This document shows positions 14,662 to 24,900 of a stretch of DNA of 64,000 nt, piece by piece. The DNA comes from Sutcliffiella horikoshii (GTDB lineage Bacteria; Bacillota; Bacilli; Bacillales; Bacillaceae_I). Position numbers and translations under genes: made by a program. The stretch's first letter is position 1. Each line of letters starts with the position of its first letter. The stretch lies in contig NZ_RXZI01000006.1 in assembly GCF_021991925.1 (NCBI RefSeq), forward strand, positions 173,174 to 237,173. Direction: 5' to 3'. The notes below the pieces were generated by a model that was not told where the DNA came from, did not search any database, and was given only the letters and a program-made list of their open reading frames with translations.

Positions 14662-16581
14662 ATGAACAATCGTCTGCCATTTACAATGAACAAAGGGGAT
14701 TCTTTTTTTGATAGACTGAACGAATGGATTGGGGATGTATTTTACGACATCCTGCCTGAAGCTGGTTTTGAATTGCGTGATGAACAGATTTTTATGGCGT
14801 TCCAACTGGAGAGAGCGTTTAAAGAGAAGAAGGTGATTTTCTCGGAAGCCGGTGTTGGAACAGGGAAGACGATGGTGTACCTTTTATACGCAATCTGTTA
14901 CGCGAGGTATATGGGAAAACCGGCCATCATAACGTGTGCCGATGAATCACTGATCGAACAACTTGTTAAAAAAGAAGGAGACATATCAAAGCTTTCCAAG
15001 GTTCTTGACATTACGGTCGATGTTCGTCTTGCCAAGTCCCCGGATCAATATTTGTGTTTAAACAAGCTGGATTTTGCAGTGGACAAGTATGATAACGACA
15101 ACATAGATGAAGTGTTTGACTCACTTCCTAAATTTGTGAATAAACCTGCAGCCATGCAGTCGTTCCATGCCTATGGCGATCGAAAGGATTATGCCAACCT
15201 GAACGACGAAGAATGGGATATGATCGCTTGGGATAGCTTCCAAGACTGTTTCAGCTGTGAAAAAAGACATCGTTGTGGACAAACCCTTTCACGCGATCAT
15301 TACCGAAAATCAACAGACCTTATCATCTGCTCCCATGATTTTTACATGGAGCATGTGTGGACATATGAAAAGCGTAAACGCGAAGGACAACTTCCGCTTT
15401 TACCAGAGGCTTCAAGTGTAGTGTTTGACGAAGGGCACTTACTGGAATTTGCTGCCCAAAAAGCTCTGACATATAAGATTAAAAATCAACAAGTGGAAGA
15501 AATTCTTACTCGCCTATTGGGGAACGATTTACGAGAAGAGTTTGCCTTATTAGTAGAGGATTCTCTTCAGTCAAACGACCTCTTCTTTGAAATGCTGGAA
15601 GATAATCTAACAAGTATTGAGGGTTCGGACCGTAAAGATATAAAGATGGATATCCAATTTGTTAAAAGTGCAAAAGATCTTCTTTCTAAAATCGAGGAGA
15701 TAGGCAATCAACTTGTTTTTGAGGGAGAGCTTCATACTGTAGACCATTACCAGCTTCACATTGTGGAAGAATACTTGGATTCTATTGAATTCTTATTAAA
15801 GTTGCTTTTATCGAAAGAAGATGTAATCGCATGGGCAGAACATGCAAACAAGGACCTGACATTGGTCGTCATGCCAAAAACGGTAGAAGAAGTACTAAAG
15901 GAAAATGTCTTTTCAAAGCGCATTCCTTTTATCTTCTCCTCGGCGACATTATCCGATAATGAAGACTTTGGTTACTTGGCAACTTCTTTAGGAATAGAAG
16001 ATTACCTATCATTTTCAATCAATTCGCCTTTTGACTATGAAGAAAATATGAAGCTTTCTTTAACGGTAGAAGAGGATTTTCACGTGAAGTTCAACAGGAC
16101 GCTTGATTCGATAACTCGAAATGGTGGCAGGACGCTTGTCTTATTCTCCTCCAAACAGGATCTCCTCAGGTTCAAAATGGAGAATATGAACAATAAAGAC
16201 TATCCATTTCTTTATGAAGGAGAAAAGGAAATAAGCGTACTGGTTTCGGAGTTTCAAAATGATGAAAGTGCGGTACTGTGTGCCTATCACCTTTGGGAAG
16301 GATTGGATATCCCTGGTCCTTCCTTATCCAATGTGGTCATCTGGTCCCTGCCTTTCCCTCCGAATGATCCTGTATTTGCTGCTAAACGGAAAGGGTTGGA
16401 TGACCCTTATATGCAATTGGATGTTCCGTACATGCTTTTGCGCCTCCGTCAAGGAATGGGCCGACTCATTCGTACCACTGAGGATAAGGGGGAGATTACC
16501 TTGTATCTTCCTTCAGGACTTCGCGCAGATGTTCGTGAAAAACTAGAAGGTGTACTTCCAACCAGCCCAGTGACAATATAA
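14662..16581 (+). CDS. ypvA: YpvA, DinG/XPD-like ATP-dependent helicase
   Basis: A 639-residue superfamily 2 helicase. Walker A is AGVGTGKT (near 65-72, within FSEAGVGTGKTMVYL). Cysteines in CFSC...RHRCG (near 195-206) can hold the iron-sulfur cluster of the XPD/DinG group. The DEAH-type box is VFDEGHLLE (near 255). Motif VI is LRLRQGMGRLIRT (near 594-606). DinG-type enzymes unwind 5' to 3' and resolve R-loops and replication blocks. CGGAGG precedes this ATG; an upstream in-frame ATG lacks a site. Its own terminator follows at 16594. Confidence 0.9.
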   Translation: MNNRLPFTMNKGDSFFDRLNEWIGDVFYDILPEAGFELRDEQIFMAFQLERAFKEKKVIFSEAGVGTGKTMVYLLYAICYARYMGKPAIITCADESLIEQLVKKEGDISKLSKVLDITVDVRLAKSPDQYLCLNKLDFAVDKYDNDNIDEVFDSLPKFVNKPAAMQSFHAYGDRKDYANLNDEEWDMIAWDSFQDCFSCEKRHRCGQTLSRDHYRKSTDLIICSHDFYMEHVWTYEKRKREGQLPLLPEASSVVFDEGHLLEFAAQKALTYKIKNQQVEEILTRLLGNDLREEFALLVEDSLQSNDLFFEMLEDNLTSIEGSDRKDIKMDIQFVKSAKDLLSKIEEIGNQLVFEGELHTVDHYQLHIVEEYLDSIEFLLKLLLSKEDVIAWAEHANKDLTLVVMPKTVEEVLKENVFSKRIPFIFSSATLSDNEDFGYLATSLGIEDYLSFSINSPFDYEENMKLSLTVEEDFHVKFNRTLDSITRNGGRTLVLFSSKQDLLRFKMENMNNKDYPFLYEGEKEISVLVSEFQNDESAVLCAYHLWEGLDIPGPSLSNVVIWSLPFPPNDPVFAAKRKGLDDPYMQLDVPYMLLRLRQGMGRLIRTTEDKGEITLYLPSGLRADVREKLEGVLPTSPVTI

Positions 16582-16593
16582 TATTTCATTCAT

Positions 16594-16627
16594 AAAAAAG
16601 CACCGGAGTCCCATTCGGTGCTTTTTT
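16594..16627 (+). terminator. Terminator of ypvA
   Basis: AAAAAAGCACCG pairs with CGGTGCTTTTTT. Confidence 0.88.
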
Positions 16628-16727
16628 AGCATGTAGACTAAAATCTTGTTGGAAAAAACGTATTGCCAAATAGTGCGAAAATTGTGTATTCTTAACAGTA
16701 GTTCTAATGATTATGGGGGAGATACAT

Positions 16728-18245
16728 ATGGTAGAGATCAGCACAGTAAAAGATGAATATTTAAATCATATTAATAAAATGGACAGCTATAACGAGGCCC
16801 TATCCCTCATTTTTTGGGATTTGAGAACGGGCGCCCCTAAAAAGGGAGTGGACCGTCGATCAGATGTCATTGGGATTTTATCCTCAGAACTATTTAAAAT
16901 GTCTACTTCGGAAGAGATGGCAAGTTACCTGACTCAGCTTTTACATGATGATAATTATAAGACGTTAGATGATGTTACAAAGGCCTCCCTCTTGGAGAGT
17001 AAAAAGAATTATGACCGTAATAAAAAAATTCCGGCTAAAGAATACCAGGAATATGTAGTCCTTTCCACAAAGGCAGAGTCTGTGTGGGAAGAAGCGAAAG
17101 AAAAGTCGGATTTCTCCATGCTTGAGCCATACCTGGAAAAACTGGTGAATTTCAATAAAAGATTTGTTGAGTACTGGGGCTATGAAGGAAACAAATATAA
17201 TACTTTATTAGACATGTACGAGCCAGGAATTACAGTAGAGAAATTGGATGAGGTATTCGCTAAATTAAAAGATCGAATTGTTCCACTTGTTCAAAGCATT
17301 GCTGAATCTTCTGTACAACCAAGGGCCAATGATCTTTTAGTGCATTTTCCAAAAGATAAACAGCGGGACTTCAGCATGGAAATTCTAAAGGAATTAGCTT
17401 ATGATTTCGACTCCGGCAGACTGGACGAAACAGTCCATCCTTTTGCAATAGGTCTTAATCCAGGAGATGTCCGAGTGACAACTAAATATGACGAAGAGGA
17501 TTTCCGTACTGCTGTTTTTGGAACGATACATGAATGTGGCCATGCCCTTTATGAGCAGAATATCTCAAAAGACTTACAGGGAACAGGCTTGTGCTCTGGT
17601 ACTTCGATGGGAATACATGAATCACAATCCTTATTTTATGAGAACTTCGTAGGGCGTCATGAGAACTTCTGGAAGCGTCATTATCAGAGCCTTCAACGCT
17701 TTGCAGGAGGACAGTTTGATGATATTAATTTAGAAGAATTCTATTTGGCAATAAATGAATCCAAACCTTCCCTGATTCGTATCGAGGCAGATGAGTTGAC
17801 CTATTCTTTACATATCATGATTCGTTATGAATTGGAAAAAGCACTGTTTAATGATGAATTGGAAGTGAAAGACCTTCCTGCTGCTTGGAATGAAAAATAT
17901 CAGAGCTATCTTGGCATCACACCACCAAATGATGCAAAAGGTGTTCTTCAGGATGTTCACTGGTCTGGAGGAAGCTTTGGATATTTTCCTTCCTATGCAC
18001 TTGGCTATATGTATGCTGCCCAATTCAAAGAGGCGATGCTGAAGGATCTTCCACATTATGATGAGTTACTGGCCAATGGAGATCTTGAACCTATTAAGAA
18101 ATGGTTGACCGACAAAGTTCACCAGTATGGTAAGCTGAAAAAGCCACTGGAAATCCTGAAAGATGTAACAGGTGAAGAATTGAATGCAGACCATCTCATC
18201 AAGTATCTAGAGGACAAATATAATAAAATCTATCAATTAACATGA
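16728..18245 (+). CDS. ypwA: YpwA, M32-family metallocarboxypeptidase
   Basis: A 505-residue zinc carboxypeptidase of family M32 (thermostable carboxypeptidase 1 type). The metal site HECGH lies near residues 267-271, with the third ligand in the following GIHESQSLFYEN segment (near 296-306). The IRIEADELTY and GITPPNDAKGVLQDVHWS regions are hallmark M32 motifs. It removes C-terminal residues from peptides in the cytoplasm. GGGGGAG precedes the chosen ATG; an upstream ATG without a site is in frame. B. subtilis YpwA is about 501 residues. Confidence 0.95.
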   Translation: MVEISTVKDEYLNHINKMDSYNEALSLIFWDLRTGAPKKGVDRRSDVIGILSSELFKMSTSEEMASYLTQLLHDDNYKTLDDVTKASLLESKKNYDRNKKIPAKEYQEYVVLSTKAESVWEEAKEKSDFSMLEPYLEKLVNFNKRFVEYWGYEGNKYNTLLDMYEPGITVEKLDEVFAKLKDRIVPLVQSIAESSVQPRANDLLVHFPKDKQRDFSMEILKELAYDFDSGRLDETVHPFAIGLNPGDVRVTTKYDEEDFRTAVFGTIHECGHALYEQNISKDLQGTGLCSGTSMGIHESQSLFYENFVGRHENFWKRHYQSLQRFAGGQFDDINLEEFYLAINESKPSLIRIEADELTYSLHIMIRYELEKALFNDELEVKDLPAAWNEKYQSYLGITPPNDAKGVLQDVHWSGGSFGYFPSYALGYMYAAQFKEAMLKDLPHYDELLANGDLEPIKKWLTDKVHQYGKLKKPLEILKDVTGEELNADHLIKYLEDKYNKIYQLT

Positions 18246-18253
18246 TGGAATGT

Positions 18254-18286
18254 AAAAAGACCAGAGGAAACCTCAGGTCTTTTTAT
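18254..18286 (+). terminator. Terminator of ypwA
   Basis: AAAAAGACC and GGTCTTTTT enclose an inner AGG/CCT pair; followed by ATTTTC. Confidence 0.85.
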
Positions 18287-18369
18287 TTTCTAAAAAAAGC
18301 CGGAAATACCTTTAAAGTCCAACAAAAGCAAACAAAATAAAAACCCGCCATATGGAGGGTTCAAAGGAG

Positions 18370-18828
18370 TTATGATGCATCTTCCAACTCCATGATAATT
18401 TGCATTTTCAGTGTATCTTTCAAATAAACAGGAGTATGTAGTCGGTTCATAAGGTGGAACTCTTTTTGTTGCTCGTTCAGTACATCCGGAGTGGTGATAT
18501 CCATATGGATGCCACTTCCCGCAACTTTGGATGAAAGAGTCCCTGCAATCATATTTCCAAGTTCTCCTGTAAAGGATTGGAGCATATCACCTTCCAATTG
18601 CATGCCAAACATCAATTCTCCAATGTGCTGAAAAGCATGACGTTCACCTTTTATGATCAATTGACCGCGGATGTCACCTGTCAAAATGATGAGTACCCCG
18701 TATGTAACGTTTGTCCGTTTTTCAGTGTAAAGGCTTGGTTCATCAAAGGTGATATCCACTGGGATGACAGACTTAAATGAGTCTATAGTCCTGGCGAACA
18801 CTTGTCTCAAACTCTCCGAAAGGTACAT
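18370..18828 (-). CDS. CheX-like chemotaxis phosphatase-fold protein
   Basis: A 152-residue protein of the CheC/CheX/FliY fold. The motif QSFTGELGNMIAGTLSSKVAG (near 80-100) contains the ExxN signature (E..GN) of the phosphatase helix; the preceding GQLIIKGERHAFQHIGELMFG fits the fold. CheX enzymes dephosphorylate CheY-P. AGGAGGTG seven bases upstream fixes the start; the longer frame has none. No chemotaxis gene lies nearby, so it is a stand-alone copy that may have a regulatory rather than motility role. Confidence 0.75.
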   Translation of the reverse strand: MYLSESLRQVFARTIDSFKSVIPVDITFDEPSLYTEKRTNVTYGVLIILTGDIRGQLIIKGERHAFQHIGELMFGMQLEGDMLQSFTGELGNMIAGTLSSKVAGSGIHMDITTPDVLNEQQKEFHLMNRLHTPVYLKDTLKMQIIMELEDAS

Positions 18829-18996
18829 TTGGCACCTCCTCATTTCATTTAGATAGTACAATTTTATCATATCACACTTCCAGAATTGTTTTTCAACAAA
18901 TTTCAACATTTACTTGGTTGATAAAAGGTTTTTTGTTGAACAATAAGGATAAATGAAGTAGGATGTAGTACCTAAAGAGTTTATAGGAGGATCATC

Positions 18997-19530
18997 ATGT
19001 TAGATTTACGTTTTGAATTTACAGCTAAGGATGAATCGACAGTAATTTTACGTCCAGTGGAAGAAGCGGATGCAGAGGATATAGTGACCGCTGTGGAGAG
19101 TATCATTGCTGCGGGCCAATATATTCAGAAAGACGTACCTCGAACGCCTGAGGAAGAAAGGCTGTTTATTCGTGATATGAAAACAAAAGAGAATATGTAT
19201 ATTGGAGTAGAGCGTAATGGAAAAGTGGTTGGGATAGCTAGGATCATTCGTGGTGAAATTCAAATGAAGCGACATACAGGCTTATTTCGTACCTGGCTTG
19301 CTGAGGAAGCACAAGGGCTTGGTATTGGAAAAAAGATTATGGATTACACGGATATGTGGTGTGAGCAACATATAAGAAAACTATCTTTAACCGTCTTTTC
19401 TTCGAACGAAATCGCCTACCAGTTATATAAAAAATATGGGTTTCATGAAGAAGGAAATCAGAAGGAACAAGCGTTCATTAATGGAGAATATGTGGATGAG
19501 CTTTGGATGGCAAAGTTCTACAAAAGTTGA
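18997..19530 (+). CDS. GNAT-family N-acetyltransferase
   Basis: A 177-residue acetyltransferase. The acetyl-CoA motif is WLAEEAQGLGIGKKIMDY (near 100-117), followed by LTVFSSNEIAYQLYKKYGFHEEG (near 130-152). The N-terminal half (VILRPVEEADAEDIVTAVESI) is typical of the RimI/RimL-like branch. The substrate is unknown. TAGGAGG precedes the ATG, and a terminator follows at 19615, so it is transcribed alone. Not closely similar to the GNAT at 1.8-2.3 kb. Confidence 0.85.
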   Translation: MLDLRFEFTAKDESTVILRPVEEADAEDIVTAVESIIAAGQYIQKDVPRTPEEERLFIRDMKTKENMYIGVERNGKVVGIARIIRGEIQMKRHTGLFRTWLAEEAQGLGIGKKIMDYTDMWCEQHIRKLSLTVFSSNEIAYQLYKKYGFHEEGNQKEQAFINGEYVDELWMAKFYKS

Positions 19531-19614
19531 TTTCCAATAATTTATAGTGTTAATACCAGCTGTTTTCGTTATAATAAGGATGCACAACACAACAACTCCT
19601 TTAAAACGAAATGT

Positions 19615-19646
19615 ACCTTCCCAAGTTAATTGGGGAGGTTTTTTTT
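19615..19646 (+). terminator. Terminator after the GNAT gene
   Basis: ACCTTCCCAA and TTGGGGAGGT pair around GTTAA, then TTTTTTT. Confidence 0.85.
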
Positions 19647-19757
19647 ATACTTTTCTATATCCTACTTCCAATCTGATTATATATAGTCTATTTATCAGTA
19701 TATTTATATAAATTATGGCAAAATTAACAGTACCATAATTGATGAGGTGCACGAATT

Positions 19758-20837
19758 ATGCCAAAAATATTGTCTGTTGGAACGTCCATTCCTAAATTTC
19801 CAATCCAACAGGATACAGTTGTTGAATTTGCCAAAGAATTATTTGAAGATTCTTTTAAAGATATAAATCGCCTTCTCACGGTTTTTCAAAATGGCCAAAT
19901 AGAAAAACGTCATTTTGCAAGGGATGTTGAATGGTTCAGGGAACCTCATACATTTGAAGAGAAAAATGATATTTACATTAAAGAAGCAGTGGCTTATGGT
20001 TCAGAGGCGATAAATGCATGCTTGCATAATTCGGCAACTCTCTCTCAACCTATAGCCCATGAAGATATTGAAGCCATTTTCTATATTTCTACAACTGGGA
20101 TGTCTACACCTAGTATTGAGGCGAGGATCATGAATGTCCTCCCTTTTTCCCCATATACCAAAAGAATTCCAATATGGGGACTCGGCTGTGCTGGTGGTGC
20201 TGCTGGACTTTCTAGGGCGTATGAATACTGCCTAGCATTTCCGAAAGCAAAGGTTCTAGTATTAAGTGTGGAACTTTGCAGTCTTACATTCCAAAAGAAT
20301 GACCGCTCGAAGAGTAATCTAGTAGGTACCTCACTATTTGCTGATGGCATCGCCTGTGTCTTGATGGTTGGCGACGGGGTGCAATTGGAGGATAGTAGAA
20401 GTTATCCAAAAGTATTGGGTAGTCAGTCCACTTTGATGAAGGATTCGGAGGATGTCATGGGATGGGAGGTTAAGAATGAGGGGTTATTTGTTGTCTTCTC
20501 AAGAGACATCCCTAAGATTATCACAAACTGGCTTGCTCCAAACGTGAGCAGATTCCTAGAAAGTCATCATGTTAAGTTGGAAGAGTTGGAGCATTTCGTT
20601 CTGCATCCTGGTGGAAAAAAAGTATTGGAAGCATACCAAGAGTGTCTTGGAATGGAAACGAATAAGCTCGATACTTCCTTTCAGGTGTTAAAGGAATACG
20701 GAAATATGTCTTCAGCTACGGTGCTGTATGTCCTGAAGGAGATCATGGAAAAGAATCCGGATAAAGGTGATAAGGGAATAGCTGCGGCACTTGGACCTGG
20801 ATTCAGCTCTGAAATGCTATTATTGGAATGGGAGTGA
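19758..20837 (+). CDS. bpsA: BpsA, type III polyketide synthase
   Basis: A 359-residue chalcone-synthase-like enzyme. The catalytic triad is visible: Cys144 in GLGCAGGAAG, His283 in LHPGGKK and Asn316 in GNMSSAT. In B. subtilis BpsA (BcsA) extends long-chain acyl-CoA with malonyl-CoA to give triketide and tetraketide alkylpyrones. bpsB starts six bases after its stop, so the two form an operon. GATGAGGTG precedes the ATG. The ~110-bp AT-rich leader may hold the promoter. Confidence 0.93.
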   Translation: MPKILSVGTSIPKFPIQQDTVVEFAKELFEDSFKDINRLLTVFQNGQIEKRHFARDVEWFREPHTFEEKNDIYIKEAVAYGSEAINACLHNSATLSQPIAHEDIEAIFYISTTGMSTPSIEARIMNVLPFSPYTKRIPIWGLGCAGGAAGLSRAYEYCLAFPKAKVLVLSVELCSLTFQKNDRSKSNLVGTSLFADGIACVLMVGDGVQLEDSRSYPKVLGSQSTLMKDSEDVMGWEVKNEGLFVVFSRDIPKIITNWLAPNVSRFLESHHVKLEELEHFVLHPGGKKVLEAYQECLGMETNKLDTSFQVLKEYGNMSSATVLYVLKEIMEKNPDKGDKGIAAALGPGFSSEMLLLEWE

Positions 20838-20843
20838 AGAAGC

Positions 20844-21413
20844 ATGGTTTTCTCGTTATTCTTTGCAATTATAGTCACTCAAAGAATTTTGGAGCTTGGC
20901 ATTGCCAAAAGAAACGAACAATGGATCATGTCGCAAGGTGCTATTGAATACGGGAAAGAACATTACAAATATATGGTCTGTTTACATATAATATTTTTGA
21001 TAAGTTTCTTATTGGAAGTCGTGTTGCTTGAAAGAACACTTAGCCCCTTTTGGCCGGTCATCCTTATCCTGTTTCTCTTGACACAATCTCTCCGTATATG
21101 GGCAATACAGTCACTGGGAAGATTCTGGAATACTAAGGTTTTGATTTTGCCTGATGCATCAATTGTGAAGTCTGGTCCATATAAATTCCTACGTCATCCA
21201 AATTATACGATCGTGGTGCTAGAAATCCTGCTGATACCGCTAATGTTTAATGCCTATTTTACAGCCACGGTATTTACGTTGTTGAATGCCTGGATGTTAA
21301 GTGTAAGAATTCCGCTCGAGGAAAGGGCGCTATCAGATATGACAACAAATTATGCCTCTTATATGGAGGAAAGGAACCGTTTTTCTCCAACTTTTCAGAA
21401 AGAATTAGAATGA
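20844..21413 (+). CDS. bpsB: BpsB (YpbQ), alkylpyrone O-methyltransferase
   Basis: A 189-residue membrane protein of the isoprenylcysteine carboxyl methyltransferase family. Hydrophobic helices cover about 1-12, 45-85 and 125-155. The conserved C-terminal signature is GPYKFLRHPNYTIVVLEIL (near 112-130) plus the R-x-x-x-E-E-R region (RIPLEERAL near 153-161). In B. subtilis it methylates the alkylpyrones made by BpsA. GAAGAAG overlaps the end of bpsA as ribosome binding site. Product assignment follows the conserved pair. Confidence 0.9.
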   Translation: MVFSLFFAIIVTQRILELGIAKRNEQWIMSQGAIEYGKEHYKYMVCLHIIFLISFLLEVVLLERTLSPFWPVILILFLLTQSLRIWAIQSLGRFWNTKVLILPDASIVKSGPYKFLRHPNYTIVVLEILLIPLMFNAYFTATVFTLLNAWMLSVRIPLEERALSDMTTNYASYMEERNRFSPTFQKELE

Positions 21414-21419
21414 AAGTCA

Positions 21420-21448
21420 TTGTCAATTAGCCTATAAGCTGGTATGAT
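21420..21448 (+). promoter_or_regulatory. Sigma-A promoter of the Fur-boxed peptide gene
   Basis: TTGTCA (21420-21425) and TATGAT (21443-21448) are 17 bases apart. The promoter begins directly after bpsB. Confidence 0.7.
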
Positions 21449-21450
21449 TA

Positions 21451-21465
21451 TGATAATAATTATCA
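21451..21465. promoter_or_regulatory. Perfect 7-1-7 Fur-type operator
   Basis: TGATAATAATTATCA is a perfect match to the Bacillus Fur consensus TGATAATNATTATCA. It lies two bases after the -10 box, over the expected transcription start, so bound Fur would block transcription under iron-replete conditions. PerR and Zur boxes are similar, but this version fits Fur best. Confidence 0.8.
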
Positions 21466-21490
21466 CTATCAACGAGGGGGCCATACCAAC

Positions 21491-21586
21491 ATGACATTAT
21501 TGTTAATTGGTACAACTGTTGTAGCATATTCTATTTTAATGAAAGTTGTTTTACATCAAACATGTGAACCTAAAACGATAAAATAA
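21491..21586 (+). CDS. 31-residue Fur-regulated membrane peptide
   Basis: The frame opens with ATG ten bases after AACGAGGGGG and codes for 31 residues. Residues 2-21 form one hydrophobic span (TLLLIGTTVVAYSILMKVVL), and the tail HQTCEPKTIK has one cysteine and a net positive charge. A sigma-A promoter, a perfect Fur operator and a strong terminator enclose it, so it is a self-contained iron-responsive unit. B. subtilis makes small Fur-regulated proteins (FbpA, FbpB, FbpC); I cannot tell whether this is a homologue. Function unknown. Confidence 0.65.
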   Translation: MTLLLIGTTVVAYSILMKVVLHQTCEPKTIK

Positions 21587-21594
21587 TACATATC

Positions 21595-21638
21595 AGGGAT
21601 TTCTACTTCAGTATTGGTAGAGGTTCCTGTTTTTTTTT
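21595..21638 (+). terminator. Terminator of the Fur-boxed gene
   Basis: AGGGATTTCTAC and GTAGAGGTTCCT form a 12-pair stem, including G-U pairs, followed by GTTTTTTTTT. The rest of the gap to 21966 holds no convincing gene; about 21645-21700 has a GC-rich stretch that may be a decayed repeat. Confidence 0.85.
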
Positions 21639-21966
21639 AGACCTTTGTTCGTGAGGCCATTCCTGTAGATAGATGTGCAGGGGGAGACTCCGGCGTGAGG
21701 TAGCGATAGAATGGAGTACCCACAACTTACCGAGGTGACTCATGCACACCGAGCTGAAAGCTACCGATATCTATCAGAGTTGAAAAACAATAAACGTAGA
21801 GTATCTCTATTGGTAACAAAAATCCTAAGTAGAAAAATCCATGCACATGTTCCTTTAACAAAAATATTAATAAATAAGGCAAGTAAAGTGGGAAAATACT
21901 GCAATATCAAGTAAAATAGACTAAAGAAGCGGAGAAAAGATACACACAACTAAGGGGACATAAGAA

Positions 21967-24900
21967 ATGGGATCAAATAATCCAAAGCAACAACTCAAAC
22001 AAAAGGAACAGCAGACAAGTCTGCTCCAAATGCAATTAAATTTAATCTTAGAGAGATTACATAATCATGGGGATCAAAGAAGTGCCAAGAAAGTGGCCGA
22101 ACTTTTGAATAAAAACGCAACGAAAGAATTGAGCATAGCATTTTGCGGTCATTTTTCAGCGGGGAAATCATCCTTTATCAATGAAATATTGGAGGAAGCC
22201 ATCTTACCGGCGAGTCCGATTCCAACCTCAGCAAATGTTGTCCAGATCAAAAATGGGGAAGAGCTTGCACATGTCCATTTCTTTGAGGGGCAATCCCTGG
22301 AAATACTTCCTCCAGTGTCTTTCGAGCATGTTAAAGCATACTGCAAAGATGGGGATCAAGTAGAAGCTGTAGAGTACCAATTCCCTTTTGAGAAGCTCCC
22401 CTCGGACATGGTCGTTTTGGATACACCAGGGGTGGACTCCACCGACGATGCCCACCGGATATCCACTGAATCTGCCCTTCATTTGGCGGACGTGATCTTC
22501 TATGTAATGGACTATAATCATGTCCAATCGGAAGTGAATCTCAAGTTTATCAAAGAATTACAGGACAAGGAAAAAAGGATATATTTAATTATTAACCAAA
22601 TCGACAAGCATCAAGAAGAGGAAATTCCTTTTTCCATCTACAATGCAAGGATCATGGAGTCTTTTGAGGACTGGGGAATTGAACCGGCAAGCATTTACTT
22701 TACAAGTCTGAAAGAGACCAATCATCCTCTCAATGACCTTCCAATAGTCAAAGAGACCATTCATATACTTAGACAAGATAAATTGAATATCCTGCCAAAG
22801 ACGATTGAAAAGGCACTCCATACTATTATGGAAGAACATAAAGAATGGCTGTTGGAACAAAGGGAAGAGGAAATGGAACGCCATGAACAGATCATTCAAT
22901 CAACAACAGATCTACCAAAAGATGTAGCGGCAACCTTGAATGAAGTCCAAGCCAAGCTTACTTCCATTGAGTCTGAAACTACTCAGATAAAAGAAGCTTT
23001 TGTCGATCAGACAAAGCGAATATTGCAGAATGCCAATATTACACCGTTTGAAATGAGGGAATTTGCAGAGAAGTATCTTGAATCCCAGCAAAAAGGATTT
23101 AAAGTCGGCTTACTATTTTCGGGTAAAAAAACGCAGGAAGAGCGTGAGCAAAGAAGTGGAGCGTTTCGAAATGATTTGGGAGAGCGTGTAAAAACACAGA
23201 TTGAGCGGTTTATCCATGAACATATTCTTTCCTTCTTAAAGGAACAGAATTTCTATTCCCCCGCCATATTCGATAAGGTCCAAGGTATTACTGTCCCTAT
23301 CACAGAAAAATTTATATCCGCGCATGTGAAAACAGGTGCTGGATATACGGGAAATGCCGTTTTGCACTATACAAAAGATCTGGCTCATTCCATTAAATTG
23401 GAGTACCAGAAGCAGGTGCAAAAATTCATGGAGAATTTCTTTGATCAACTCGAGAAGGATATGCAGGAGAATACGAAAGCTTTAAAGGTGGAAGTAGAAC
23501 GACTGGAAACGGTGCATCATGCACAAGAAGCCATTACTATCCTTCATATGGAACTTGAAAAAGAATATGAGGTTTTAAACAATATCCTTATGATGAATGG
23601 CGAAGCAATTATGGAACATGATGAAAAGGTTGACCTATTGACCAAATATCTGAACCGCAATTATAGAAGAGTACGTGGAGATGAATTGTCATTCATTACA
23701 ACCAAACAGAAGGATGACAAGGATAAACAAGAAATCGTTGTTCAAGATGCAATTAAGCAGAATGAACCGACTTCACTGATAAAAGGGCTAAGGGAGACTG
23801 CGAACTCTCTGAAAGAAATTCATGGATTTCAAACAATTGTGGATGACTTGAAAAAGAGAGCAGATAAAATAGAGAACCAAACTTTTACAGTTGCGTTATT
23901 CGGTGCTTTCAGTGCAGGGAAGTCTTCCCTTGCGAATGCGCTGTTCGGTGAAAAAGTGCTACCTGTTTCACCGAATCCAACGACTGCTTCCATCAATAAG
24001 ATCTCCCCAGTTTCTGATGGGAATCCGCATGGAACGGTTTGTGTACAGATGAAAACAGCAGAACAGCTTTTTGAAGATGTCAAACAGGCATTGTTGATCT
24101 TTGAAACCAAATTAATCAACCTTGAAGAGGCTAGTCAGAAAATCAAGACTATTATTTCTAAAAATGAGCACTTAGAACTCGATGCAAGCAAGAAGACTCA
24201 CTTTCATTTTTTGAAAGCCTTCTTGAAAGGCTGGGAGTACATGAGTTCACACTTAGGTACGCTCCAAAAGGTAACCCTTGATGAATTTGAAGCATATGTC
24301 GCTCAAGAAGAAAAATCTTGTTTTGTGGAATGGATTGAAGTATTTTATGATTGTCCATTCACAAGGCAAGGGCTTACGTTGGTGGATACACCGGGAGCCG
24401 ATTCCATCAATGCAAGGCATACGGATGTGTCATTCGATTACATCAAGAATGCGGATGCTATATTGTTTGTAACCTACTATCAGCATGCCTTTTCAAAAGC
24501 GGATCGTGAGTTTTTGATTCAACTTGGCAGAGTGAAAGATGCCTTTGCCATGGATAAAATGTTCTTTCTTGTAAATGCAGCAGATCTTGCGAATAATGAG
24601 GAAGAGCTTGAACTGGTATGCGATTATGTGGAAGAACAATTGACGACTTACGGAATCCGCCATCCAAGATTATTTCCAGTATCTAGTCTGCTTGCATTAA
24701 AAGAAAAAGAAGGCCAGATGTTCCAACATCCATTTTTGAAAAACTCCTTAATGAACGATTTTGAAATGGCTTTTTCTGATTTCATACAGGCAGATTTGGT
24801 CGAGATGAGCCTTCATGCAGCGCAATTAGACCTAAACAGAGTCATTGGTTTGTTTGATCATTTTGTACAGCAAGCAAAGCTTGGATCGGGCGAAAAGGAG

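Noticed and set aside
21711..21914. Plus-strand frame of 67 codons before dynA
   Set aside because: Weak start context, basic low-quality composition, and it overlaps a probable decayed repeat.
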